From positions 2,647,488-2,711,487 of the forward strand of contig NZ_CP070608.1 in assembly GCF_017068455.1 (NCBI RefSeq): DNA of 64,000 bases, read 5' to 3'. The translations under genes and the position numbers were made by a program. Shown piece after piece: positions 25,355-33,609 of this stretch (position 1 is the stretch's first letter; the number at the start of each line of letters is the position of its first letter). This DNA comes from Fulvivirga lutea. GTDB lineage: Bacteria > Bacteroidota > Bacteroidia > Cytophagales > Cyclobacteriaceae. The notes below the pieces were generated by a model. It had not been told where the DNA came from and did not search any database. It saw nothing but the letters and a program-made list of their open reading frames with translations.

Positions 25355-25599
25355 AAAGACTCATTTTGTAGCTTTTTAGTGACTTTAATTGGAAATAATA
25401 TTCCGTATTACACTCATATTAATGCTTTGTTAAGAATAATATTCTGTAAAATATAAAATATCGAAATATTAATACCATTCTATTGAGCTGGATATCCTTT
25501 AAATTTTTCCGGTCAATTTATTTCTGGTTTATTTTCATAATAACCTTACATGAAACTTACATAACGATTATTCAATCGTTTAGATGGTAAACAGCCAAT

Positions 25600-25607
25600 T
25601 ACCTTTG
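25600..25607 (+). promoter_or_regulatory. -7 promoter element for the gene at 25641
   Basis: TACCTTTG is a perfect match to the Bacteroidota TAnnTTTG element and is followed by GCAGC. It leaves a leader of about 30 nt. The rest of the 25355-25640 gap is AT-rich with no gene. Confidence 0.6.
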
Positions 25608-25640
25608 CAGCGCAAAATAACCCAGAAATATCAAATTAAA

Positions 25641-26201
25641 ATGAAAAACTTATTAGTAGCCCTAGCATTAATTGCAAACATCACAGCTTTCGGATCAGAG
25701 CGTTCAAAAGTGAAAGTAACGAACGATTCAACTGCAATTTTTAAAGTGTATTACACTAGCCCTGTTTCTAACAAAGTTAGAGTAAACATCTACAATGAAG
25801 ATGGAAAGAAGGTTTTCTCTGAAATCATTAAAAATGAAAATGGTTTTGTGAGACCTTACAACATGAGCAACCTACCAGCAGGTAACTACAAATTCGAGAT
25901 TGTAGACAATGAAGATGTAAGAGCTTACGAGTTCGCTTTTAATAACGCACCTGCTAATGCAGAAGGATTAACAGTATTTGTTAACAAGTTTTCTGATAAC
26001 AAGTTCTTTTTAGGATTAGGTAACGCGTCTAACCAGGAAGTTACTATTAAAATAATGGATGAGAATAGAAATGAGGTGTATTCAGCTACTGAAAATGTTG
26101 TAAGCCAGTTCTCTCAGCTATTCAATTTAGAAGCAGTAAAATCAGGCGTTACTTTCAAAGTAATGAGCAACGGTATAACTGTAAAAGAAATTTCTTTCTA
26201 G
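25641..26201 (+). CDS. Small secreted protein with Ig-like strands, unknown function
   Basis: From ATG 25641 the product is 186 aa with a signal peptide (MKNLLVALALIANITAFGSE). The mature part appears to be two beta-sandwich-like repeats of about 80 residues. The first contains KVRVNIYNEDGKKVFSE and LPAGNYKFEIVD, a pattern like T9SS sorting or carboxypeptidase-regulatory folds. The second contains EVTIKIMDENRNEVYSA. I do not recognise a specific family. An earlier in-frame ATG at 25584 lies upstream of the -7 element and is rejected. A terminator follows. Confidence 0.75.
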   Translation: MKNLLVALALIANITAFGSERSKVKVTNDSTAIFKVYYTSPVSNKVRVNIYNEDGKKVFSEIIKNENGFVRPYNMSNLPAGNYKFEIVDNEDVRAYEFAFNNAPANAEGLTVFVNKFSDNKFFLGLGNASNQEVTIKIMDENRNEVYSATENVVSQFSQLFNLEAVKSGVTFKVMSNGITVKEISF

Positions 26202-26225
26202 TAAAGAAAGAGTTTAGGTTGATTG

Positions 26226-26258
26226 AACCCGGTTTCAGAAATGGAGCCGGGTTTTTTT
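26226..26258 (+). terminator. Intrinsic terminator
   Basis: AACCCGG (26226-26232) pairs with CCGGGTT (26247-26253) across a 14-nt loop and is followed by a run of T. The remaining gap to 26481 shows only a possible -7 element AACCTTTG (26437-26444) for the next gene. Confidence 0.8.
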
Positions 26259-26481
26259 GTATAAAAATTATCATCAAATTGTTGCCTAAATCATAGAAAT
26301 TGGCAATATTCGAGGATGCAAAAATTCTACTTCTGCATTCATTATTCAGTACGACTACTTCGGTGTTCTTTTGTAGGATTACTTGCTAACCCACTTAACC
26401 TTACCAATTTACAGCCCATATTTAATTGCTAGATAAAACCTTTGCTTAGTTTAATCTAGTTCTCAACAAAATTTTATTTAA

Positions 26482-27411
26482 ATGAATAATAAATATGCGC
26501 TTGCCATACATGGTGGGGCAGGTACAATACTTAAATCAAAAATGAGTCCGGAGCAAGAAGTAACTTATAAAAAGGTACTAGAGGAGTCATTAATACAAGG
26601 CCAGAAGATTTTGAATTCAGGTGGTAGTTCACTCGATGCAGTGGAAGAGTCAGTAAAGGTTTTAGAAGATAGCCACTTATTTAATGCAGGTAAAGGAGCA
26701 GTATTTACAGCCGATGGAAAGCATGAAATGGAAGCTTCTATCATGTGTGGAAAATCTTTAGAAGCGGGTGCGGTTGCTGGAATTACTACACTAAAAAACC
26801 CCGTAACATTGTCGCGCAAAATATTAGCCGACAAAAATTATGTTTTTCTCTCAGGGCATGGTGCTGAAGAATACGGTGCTTTGCATAACTTGGAGATGGT
26901 TACAAATGACTATTTCTATTCCGATATGCGCTATGAACAGTGGCAGGCTTTAAAAGGATCTGATAAAACAGCGCTTGATCATACGGACGATAGAAAATTT
27001 GGAACCGTAGGTGCCGTAGCGCTGGATGTTCATGGTAATATTGCGGCAGCAACCTCTACCGGTGGCTTAACGAATAAAAAGTATGGAAGAATAGGAGATA
27101 GCTCTGTCATTGGAAGTGGTGTTTATGCTAATAATGATACTTGCGCTATTTCATGTACGGGTTACGGTGAATTTTTTCTTAGAGGAGTGGTTGCTTATGA
27201 TATATCATGTTTGATGGAATACGCCAATCTTTCTTTACAGGATGCAGCAGAGAAGGTGATTATGGAAAAGCAAACCAAATTAGGTGGAGAAGGTGGTATT
27301 GTTGGCGTAGATGCCAATGGTAATATGGCTTTGGTGTTTAATTCAGAAGGAATGTACAGGGGAATGGTGAACGAATCTACTCCACCAAAAGCCTTTATTT
27401 TCAGAGATTAA
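26482..27411 (+). CDS. iaaA: Isoaspartyl peptidase / L-asparaginase (Ntn hydrolase)
   Basis: The 309-aa cytoplasmic enzyme (no signal peptide) is a plant-type asparaginase. It opens with LAIHGGAGTI and carries the autocleavage site before T175 in KFGTVGAVALD, which becomes the N-terminal nucleophile of the beta subunit. TSTGG and SGVYANN follow as substrate and oxyanion loops. The family cleaves beta-aspartyl dipeptides, including beta-Asp-Arg released from cyanophycin. It converges on the carrier gene, with stop codons overlapping by 4 nt, and stands beside two cyanophycinase-like genes. That makes the last step of cyanophycin breakdown its likely job. Confidence 0.9.
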   Translation: MNNKYALAIHGGAGTILKSKMSPEQEVTYKKVLEESLIQGQKILNSGGSSLDAVEESVKVLEDSHLFNAGKGAVFTADGKHEMEASIMCGKSLEAGAVAGITTLKNPVTLSRKILADKNYVFLSGHGAEEYGALHNLEMVTNDYFYSDMRYEQWQALKGSDKTALDHTDDRKFGTVGAVALDVHGNIAAATSTGGLTNKKYGRIGDSSVIGSGVYANNDTCAISCTGYGEFFLRGVVAYDISCLMEYANLSLQDAAEKVIMEKQTKLGGEGGIVGVDANGNMALVFNSEGMYRGMVNESTPPKAFIFRD

Positions 27412-28793
27412 TTCCAGCTAAAAAATAATACAGGAGGTATTAATAATAACATAGCCAATATCGATAAAATGATGAAGAGTGGAAGCATCCATTTGAACCA
27501 TTTTTCATAAGGGATATTGGCTATGGTTAGTACCCCCATAGTTACTCCACTGGTAGGTATAATTAAATTCGATAACCCATCACCTAGTTGAAATGCCAGT
27601 ACCGCTGTCTGCCTTGAAACATTAATTAAATCACTAAGTGGGGCCATAATAGGCATGGTCAATGCTGCCTGCCCACTGCCTGACGGTAAGAAGAAGTTTA
27701 AGAATGTCTGTAATCCGAACATCAATTGAACAGACACTGCATTTGGAAAGCCATCCACACTGCTAGCCATAGCATTAAGAATCGTGTCAATAATTTTACC
27801 ATCAGAAGCTATTATGAGTATACCCTTGGCAATGGCAATCACAAAAGTAACTTTAATCATTTCAGAAGCACCTTTAACAAAACTGTCAATAGCAGTACCA
27901 CTATTCATTCTAAATACTATGGCAGAAACAACTGCCATGCAAACGAACAATGCCGATATCTCGTTGATGTACCAATCCCAGGCATTAACGCCATAAATAA
28001 GTGCAACAAGCCCTAGTAGAAAAATGATTATTACCGCCCTGTGTCTATTGGTAAATGTTATATGCTCCTGAGCCTGATTTTTATATTTTGAATTTTTATC
28101 GATATCGTACATCGGGCTTTTTTCTGGGTTCTTTTCTATTTTGCTGGCATAGATCATTACGAAAATGATAGCAGCTGACGTAAGAATAACCCATACAACA
28201 AGCCTGTATTCCCAACCGCTAAAAGGAGCTAATTCAGCAATTCCCTGAGCAATACCAACTGTGAATGGGTTTAAGAATGCTCCTGCAAAACCAGCACCTG
28301 CTCCAACAAACGGAATGCTAACACCAACAACAGAATCATACCCCAGAGCAAAGGAGAGGGGTAGAGTAATTAAAATAAACACTAAAACCTCTTCGCTCAT
28401 ACCGAAGGTGGCACCAGCAATGGAGAATAAAATCATCAATAAAGGAATAACCAGGCTTTTATATGCCTTATTTTTTTGGCTGGCTACTACAACACTTTGC
28501 AATCCAGCCTCAATAGCCCCTGTCTGATTAATTACACCGAAAGACCCCGCTACGAGAAATATAAATGTAATAATCTGAGCGGAAGATATAAATCCTTTGA
28601 TTGGGGCCAGAATGAAATCGAAAAGACCAGCAGGATTTGATGCTACTTCTTTATAACTATCTGCTACCACCAACTCTTTACCATTTACTACCTCTCTATC
28701 AAATTCACCCGATGGAACGATCCAGGTGAGTAGTGTGAAAACCAAAAGAATTGCAATAAGAAGAAGGAGGGTGTCAGGTAATTTAAATTTCAT
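27408..28793 (-). CDS. YfcC/DcuC-family inner-membrane carrier
   Basis: The 461-aa protein has about 12 membrane helices and the YfcC hallmarks: WIVPSGEFDRE after the first helix, FGMSEEVLVF, a mid-protein GAGAGFAGAFLNPFTVGIAQ, and a C-terminal LFLPSGSGQAALTMPIMAPL-like stretch ending FQLGDGLSNLIIPT. Members are annotated as basic amino acid or C4-dicarboxylate carriers. Here import of beta-Asp-Arg or arginine is the contextual inference. Its ATG overlaps the cyanophycinase stop by 4 nt (ATGA), so the two are translationally coupled. Confidence 0.85.
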   Translation of the reverse strand: MKFKLPDTLLLLIAILLVFTLLTWIVPSGEFDREVVNGKELVVADSYKEVASNPAGLFDFILAPIKGFISSAQIITFIFLVAGSFGVINQTGAIEAGLQSVVVASQKNKAYKSLVIPLLMILFSIAGATFGMSEEVLVFILITLPLSFALGYDSVVGVSIPFVGAGAGFAGAFLNPFTVGIAQGIAELAPFSGWEYRLVVWVILTSAAIIFVMIYASKIEKNPEKSPMYDIDKNSKYKNQAQEHITFTNRHRAVIIIFLLGLVALIYGVNAWDWYINEISALFVCMAVVSAIVFRMNSGTAIDSFVKGASEMIKVTFVIAIAKGILIIASDGKIIDTILNAMASSVDGFPNAVSVQLMFGLQTFLNFFLPSGSGQAALTMPIMAPLSDLINVSRQTAVLAFQLGDGLSNLIIPTSGVTMGVLTIANIPYEKWFKWMLPLFIILSILAMLLLIPPVLFFSWN

Positions 28794-29665
28794 TTTACTA
28801 ATGCGAATTTATCTCCCGGCAATAATACACTAACTTCAAGGTTTTCAGCGCCTAAAAGATGTTTGTTTTTTCTTAGCTGTTTATCATTATTGATAACCCT
28901 GATGACTTGAGACAGCCCAATAACTTCAGCACTATCGCCACTTACAATCAGGGCTGTAGACTCATCTATGCCTAAGCCTATTAAATCAGGATTTTCAATA
29001 CAAACACTAAATAATCTGTTATATCTACCGCGTTTAATAAAATGCTGATCTACCACAGCTGTGGTTAGCAATCCTAATCCCTGAGCGGTGATTATATTAT
29101 TACTCTCAATAGATCGGAGTGTATTGTCATAATCAGGATAATTACGCTCATTGCCCGTAATCATTAATTCACTCATAACAGCGGCACCTGCACTGGTTCC
29201 TGCTATGACACTTCCTTTCTTGTAAGCAGTTTTGATAGCTTCTTTTATTTCCGTGCCAGCTATAATATCCATGAATTTATTTTGATCGCCCCCTGAGATA
29301 TAGATAAGTGAAGCATTAGCAATAGAATCGATTTGTGATGGAGTAGGAGAGTCGCCTTTTTCAAAGTTCATTCCTACTACATTTGAAATACCTGCGTTGA
29401 GAAATTGTAGGTTGGCGTAATAAATAGCGGAATCGGGTTCTGAGCTAGACATAGGTAGAATGATGCCATAAGCACCACTTTTAAGGTTAGCCAGTTCTAT
29501 AATTTTATTCACCAAAATGGGCGGGCGACTACCACCTCCAATGATAAATAATTGCCCTTGGGCAGTGTTGGTAACTTCATTTACAGATTGCTCTTCGACT
29601 GGTTGCTCGTTACAAGCCAGTAACAAAGTACTGATACTAAAAAGTAAAAAATATAGTTGTTTCAT
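28790..29665 (-). CDS. cphB: Lipoprotein cyanophycinase (peptidase family S51)
   Basis: The 291-aa protein from ATG 29665 has a lipobox (TLLLAC). In numbering that adds three residues from an upstream TTG, the landmarks are GGDQ at 128-131, the nucleophile S161 in GTSAGAAVMSELMI, VDQHFIKRGRYNRL with H211, and GIDESTALIV with E238. All match the serine-exopeptidase cyanophycinase rather than PepE. Cyanophycinase releases beta-Asp-Arg dipeptides from cyanophycin. Lipidation puts it in the periplasm or on the cell surface. It has its own promoter and is coupled to the carrier gene. Confidence 0.9.
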   Translation of the reverse strand: MKQLYFLLFSISTLLLACNEQPVEEQSVNEVTNTAQGQLFIIGGGSRPPILVNKIIELANLKSGAYGIILPMSSSEPDSAIYYANLQFLNAGISNVVGMNFEKGDSPTPSQIDSIANASLIYISGGDQNKFMDIIAGTEIKEAIKTAYKKGSVIAGTSAGAAVMSELMITGNERNYPDYDNTLRSIESNNIITAQGLGLLTTAVVDQHFIKRGRYNRLFSVCIENPDLIGLGIDESTALIVSGDSAEVIGLSQVIRVINNDKQLRKNKHLLGAENLEVSVLLPGDKFALVK

Positions 29666-29671
29666 TGAATT

Positions 29672-29679
29672 CAAAGTTA
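29672..29679 (-). promoter_or_regulatory. -7 promoter element for the cyanophycinase-carrier unit
   Basis: TAACTTTG on the minus strand is a perfect TAnnTTTG. It sits 6 nt before the ATG at 29665, so any leader would be only 1-3 nt. It directly follows the T-tract of the preceding terminator. Confidence 0.55.
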
Positions 29680-29680
29680 T

Positions 29681-29716
29681 AAAAAAGAGGCCTCAACCGT
29701 TGTTGCAGGCCTCTTT
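29681..29716 (-). terminator. Intrinsic terminator after the SusCD-lipoprotein operon
   Basis: Perfect arms AAAGAGGCCT (29684-29693) and AGGCCTCTTT (29707-29716, + strand) enclose a 13-nt loop. On the minus strand the stem is followed by six T. It separates the PKD/propeller gene from the cyanophycinase gene. Confidence 0.9.
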
Positions 29717-29753
29717 CAATAAAAAGTATTTCACCTAAACCAAATGAATACTT

Positions 29754-30887
29754 TTATGGGATGAAGAATAAACCTCTAGGATCATTGAAGTCAGAGCTTA
29801 GCGTAACTTTATCACTACCGTCAAGGTTGATCATAAATACACTACCACTATTTCTTTCTGAATAGTATAATTTGCCATTGGTGTTGTCAACAACCAAACC
29901 ATAAACTCTGTTTCCAGTAGCTATTACGGTCTGAATTCCAGAACCATCGAGATTTGCCATCAAAATATTACCGGTGTCTGTATCATCAAAGTAGATTTTC
30001 TCATTCACTTTGTCTACTGCAATTCCATATCCATACCCGCCTGCATTATAATCAATGATTCTTGTAACACCGCTTCCATCAGTATTACCTACCCAAACAG
30101 ACTCTGCATCTATTTCAACACAAGTTATATATAGATTATTGTCGTAAAAATCTATCCCAACAGGTAATTCTCCTAAGCCATCATTTGCATTGTCATATAA
30201 TACAGTAGAGTTCCCACTTGACAAGTCGATTTCGTGTACAGCATGGACGCCAGCACCTCTATCGGTGATGTAAGCCTTATTATTATCCAAGTCTAAAGCA
30301 ACATCTCTTGGGTCTTCAAATCCTTCCGCTACAATTTCAGCGTCAGAACCGTCTAAATTAACCCTCCACAACTTACCTTCTCCCAGTACTTCGGCATCAG
30401 TGTAGTAAATCAATTCATTATCTGAGTCATACTCTATTCCTGTACCAAAACCATCTATTCCAAAAGATCCACCATTCACTTCACCGATCAATAAATCTGC
30501 TGCGTCAATTACAAAAAGCCTTGTTAGAAGTGCATCCGGATCTTTTATTACAACGGTTTTTTCGACAAAATCAAGATCGTCTTCTGTGACGGCAGTTAAT
30601 GTCACGGTATAGCTGCCCGGGCTTTCATAAAAATGGGTAGGATTTTCTTCGGAAGAAGAAGTTCCATCGCCAAAAGACCAATTAAAAGTTGCTGTCTTAC
30701 CTTCAGCCACTCTGGTCTCATTAGTAAAAGTGACAGTAGCCGGAGCAAATGCCTCATTATCAATGCTGAATGAATATTCTACATCAACAGTTGATGCCTG
30801 TGGCACAGGAAAGTCATCATCATTGCTACATGCAGCAACGACAAAGATTGATGCTGCAATAAATAATCTATTTAATAAATATTTCAT
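29754..30887 (-). CDS. PKD plus YWTD-propeller lipoprotein (A)
   Basis: The 377-aa lipoprotein (lipobox VVAAC followed by SNDDD, an acidic surface-export-like signal) has a PKD domain (about 30-115; FNWSFGDGTSSSEENPTHFY) and a six-bladed beta-propeller of YWTD/LDLR-B type. The propeller repeats motifs such as IYYTDAE, LWRVNLDGSD, DPRDVALDLDNNKAYITD and IYFDDTDTGNI. No catalytic residues are evident, so it probably binds ligand or partner proteins at the surface. It ends the susC-susD operon and is a close paralogue of the preceding gene, separated by 7 nt. Confidence 0.82.
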   Translation of the reverse strand: MKYLLNRLFIAASIFVVAACSNDDDFPVPQASTVDVEYSFSIDNEAFAPATVTFTNETRVAEGKTATFNWSFGDGTSSSEENPTHFYESPGSYTVTLTAVTEDDLDFVEKTVVIKDPDALLTRLFVIDAADLLIGEVNGGSFGIDGFGTGIEYDSDNELIYYTDAEVLGEGKLWRVNLDGSDAEIVAEGFEDPRDVALDLDNNKAYITDRGAGVHAVHEIDLSSGNSTVLYDNANDGLGELPVGIDFYDNNLYITCVEIDAESVWVGNTDGSGVTRIIDYNAGGYGYGIAVDKVNEKIYFDDTDTGNILMANLDGSGIQTVIATGNRVYGLVVDNTNGKLYYSERNSGSVFMINLDGSDKVTLSSDFNDPRGLFFIP

Positions 30888-30894
30888 GATTTCT

Positions 30895-32271
30895 TTAGTT
30901 AGATTTTCTAATAATCAGGCCACGAATATCAACAGTTGTATCGATAAGTACTTTTTCTTCAGAACCATCTAGGTTAGCCTCTTTAATTACTCCATCGCGG
31001 CTTGCAAAGTAGAATTTACCCGTCTCGTTATTAATAGCAATTCCATATACGCGGTCAGATGGGGCGCCAACAGTTTCAATATTTGACCCATCTAAATCAG
31101 CTCTTAGAATATTACTTCCGTCATTGTCATCAAAGTAAATTTTCTCGTTTACTTTATCTACTTCAATTCCATAGCCAAAGCCACCGGAACTGTAGTCAAT
31201 GATTTTGGAAATACCTGAACCATCAACATTTCCTGTCCAAACAGTTTCAGCATCGAAATCAACTGCAGTTGCATAAAGGTTGCCATTGTATAGATCTAGC
31301 CCCACTGGCAGTAAGAATAAACCATCATCAGCTACACTATATACTACCGATTTAGTACCAGTAGATAAATCAACTTCAGTGATTTGATCGGATGATCTTT
31401 CTGTTACAAATAATCGATTATTGGCAACATCCAATGCAATATCCCGAGGTCCATTTAGTCCATCAGTGATTTCAACTTCATTACCACCATTAACTGAATT
31501 TCTGAAAATTTTGAACGCATCATCATCGGAAAAATATAGCTCATCAAATTCAGGATCATAGGCTAAGCCAAAACTAAACCCTGGTAAATCAAAGACATCC
31601 ACTATTGTTTCAGGATCATTCAAATTGATTTTTTGAACTTTTAAGTCGGTATTGTTAATGAAGTATAGTTCAAAGTCATTTGGATTAATAGTTATTGTAA
31701 CCGTTGATGAACTTTCTCCGCCCGTTCCTGTGGCTGTTAGCTTAACATCAAAATCTCCTGCTGTGGTATAAACAAAGGTTGGATTTTCTTCGGTACTAGT
31801 AGAGTTATTCGCATCGCCAAAATCCCACACATAGCTAATTCCATTAACAGTTTCATTTACAAACTGAACGGTTGTGGAAACACGTAAATCATCTGAATTT
31901 TCTACTGAAAATGCCGTTTCAGGAATTAAACCTTCAATTATTACTTCTTGTGATGCCAAATCTCTTTGGCCATTGCCAGAAGCTTCTAGTGTAACAGTAA
32001 ATGTACCTGGCTCACTGTATACATGTGTCACAGACTTTCCAACAGCTACATTTCCATCTCCAAAAGACCACTTGTAAGAGAACGCATTAACTGCGGATGC
32101 TGTAAAAGTAACTTCCTCACCTTGTTTTAAAATACTGGACTCAGCAATGGTGAAATCAGCTGTAGGAGCGGGCCCAAGCTCATTATCGTCATCATCGGAG
32201 CAGCCTCCAAAAATGGCTAATGACAGAAATAAAGCCATTAACCAATGATTATTTTTTATATATGTTTTCAT
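30895..32271 (-). CDS. Double-PKD plus YWTD-propeller lipoprotein (B)
   Basis: The 458-aa lipoprotein (AIFGGCSDDDDNE signal with acidic +2 residues) has two PKD domains (about 35-115 and 118-200; YKWSFGDGNVAVG and YVWDFGDANNST). A YWTD-type propeller contains LYFSDDDAFKI, PRDIALDVANNRLFVTER, VGLDLYNGNLYATAVDFDAE and IYFDDNDGSNI, nearly identical to blades in lipoprotein A. It begins 1 nt after susD on the coding strand, so it fills the SusE/SusF slot. It is likely a surface substrate-binding protein, by inference from position. Confidence 0.82.
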   Translation of the reverse strand: MKTYIKNNHWLMALFLSLAIFGGCSDDDDNELGPAPTADFTIAESSILKQGEEVTFTASAVNAFSYKWSFGDGNVAVGKSVTHVYSEPGTFTVTLEASGNGQRDLASQEVIIEGLIPETAFSVENSDDLRVSTTVQFVNETVNGISYVWDFGDANNSTSTEENPTFVYTTAGDFDVKLTATGTGGESSSTVTITINPNDFELYFINNTDLKVQKINLNDPETIVDVFDLPGFSFGLAYDPEFDELYFSDDDAFKIFRNSVNGGNEVEITDGLNGPRDIALDVANNRLFVTERSSDQITEVDLSTGTKSVVYSVADDGLFLLPVGLDLYNGNLYATAVDFDAETVWTGNVDGSGISKIIDYSSGGFGYGIEVDKVNEKIYFDDNDGSNILRADLDGSNIETVGAPSDRVYGIAINNETGKFYFASRDGVIKEANLDGSEEKVLIDTTVDIRGLIIRKSN

Positions 32272-32272
32272 A

Positions 32273-33598
32273 TTAATTGTATTCTGGGTTTTGTACTAAT
32301 GTTCCATCAGAGATATTAATCTCTCTTCTTGGTATAGGAAAAATCCTTCTAAAGCTTTCTAAGCCACGAATCGATTCCATTCTTCCATAGCGCACCATGT
32401 CAAACCAGTAGTGGCCTTCAAAGGCAAACTCTGCTCTTCGCTCATTAAGTAGCACAGTCAGTAGTTCTGCATCACTGGCAATATTTGTAAATGAAGTTAA
32501 ACCTGCTCTATTTCTTACCGCATTGATATCCGGTAAGGCATCATTAGGAACTCCATCTCTTCCTAAGGCTTCAGCACGGATTAAATACATCTCAGATAGA
32601 CGAATTATAATCGTATTTTCACCATCTTCTTGAGGGGTTGTGCCATATTTAATACATCTGTTTAATCCACTACTTGTTGTTTCAAATAGCATTCCTCGCT
32701 CATTTTCATTTCTATTGTTGAAAAAGTCGATGAGATTATTGGTTACTGAAACTTCAGGAGGGTTGTTATACATTTCTATTGACCATACATTAGGATCATC
32801 TTGTTGTATAAACTCCAACTCAAAAATAGCTTCGGATGATTCTTCAGTTGTGTAGATTTCGTTATAGTCATCAGGTAAATTACCTAGCTCATTGATCACT
32901 TCAGTTGCTAAAGTTTCTGCTTGATCGAACTCATTTTGATAAAGATGCACTCGTGCTTTAAGTGCTTTTGCTGCAACTTTTGAAGCAAAGAATGGGCTTG
33001 CACTTTCTAGTCGATCTATAGCCTCCTGTAAGTCAGACTCAATTTGAGTATACGAGTTTGCAACAGTAGCACGAGCTGTTTCCGAAGGTGCCAGTGAGGG
33101 CTGTAGTTTTAATGGAATTCCAAATTCAGAACTAACATTAAAAAATTCACCATATTGTCTCAATGCATCGAAAAATGCCAAACCTCTTATAAAATAGGCC
33201 TGGCCGAGCATATCACTTTTTTCTGATTCTGTAAGTTCAGATATTTGCGGAATATATTCAATCACAATATTTGCTGCATTGACTGTAGCATATAGTGCTA
33301 TCCAGCTATCCTCAACATGAAAGTTTGATGCTGGTACTCGACCACTTGCTAACTCTTGCCAAAATGCCTGAAATGCTGATGCAGTACCATTTCCAGCTAC
33401 CATTTCTGTCGCCATTATGTATCTTCCACCGTAATAATCACCATCTTGCAATGTATGATATAAACCGTTTACGGCAGCCGTAGCTGATTGTCTATCAACT
33501 AGAGCATTTTGGGTTTGAACAAACGTCTCTGGTTCTTGATCTAAAACATTACATCCAGTCAAGAATAGTCCATATATAATTATGTATTTCAATTTCAT
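32273..33598 (-). CDS. susD: SusD/RagB-family outer-membrane lipoprotein
   Basis: The 441-aa lipoprotein (MKLKYIIIYGLFLTGC, lipid Cys16) has the SusD beginning NVLDQEPETFVQTQNAL, TPR-like helices with FIRGLAFFDALRQYGEF, and the C-terminal region RLSEMYLIRAEALGR, INAVRNRAGL and FAFEGHYWFDMVRYGR. That full set is diagnostic. SusD lids the SusC pore and binds ligand. It is shorter than many glycan SusDs (about 500-550 aa), leaving room for a different ligand. It lies 11 nt downstream of susC. Confidence 0.95.
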   Translation of the reverse strand: MKLKYIIIYGLFLTGCNVLDQEPETFVQTQNALVDRQSATAAVNGLYHTLQDGDYYGGRYIMATEMVAGNGTASAFQAFWQELASGRVPASNFHVEDSWIALYATVNAANIVIEYIPQISELTESEKSDMLGQAYFIRGLAFFDALRQYGEFFNVSSEFGIPLKLQPSLAPSETARATVANSYTQIESDLQEAIDRLESASPFFASKVAAKALKARVHLYQNEFDQAETLATEVINELGNLPDDYNEIYTTEESSEAIFELEFIQQDDPNVWSIEMYNNPPEVSVTNNLIDFFNNRNENERGMLFETTSSGLNRCIKYGTTPQEDGENTIIIRLSEMYLIRAEALGRDGVPNDALPDINAVRNRAGLTSFTNIASDAELLTVLLNERRAEFAFEGHYWFDMVRYGRMESIRGLESFRRIFPIPRREINISDGTLVQNPEYN

Positions 33599-33609
33599 AT
33601 TAATTGATA

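Noticed and set aside
25391-25447. Two AT-rich palindrome-like stretches (GGAAATAATATTCC and AGAATAATATTCT) after the TPR kinase gene
   Set aside because: They are short, imperfect and made mostly of A/T, so they are easily expected by chance in this base composition.
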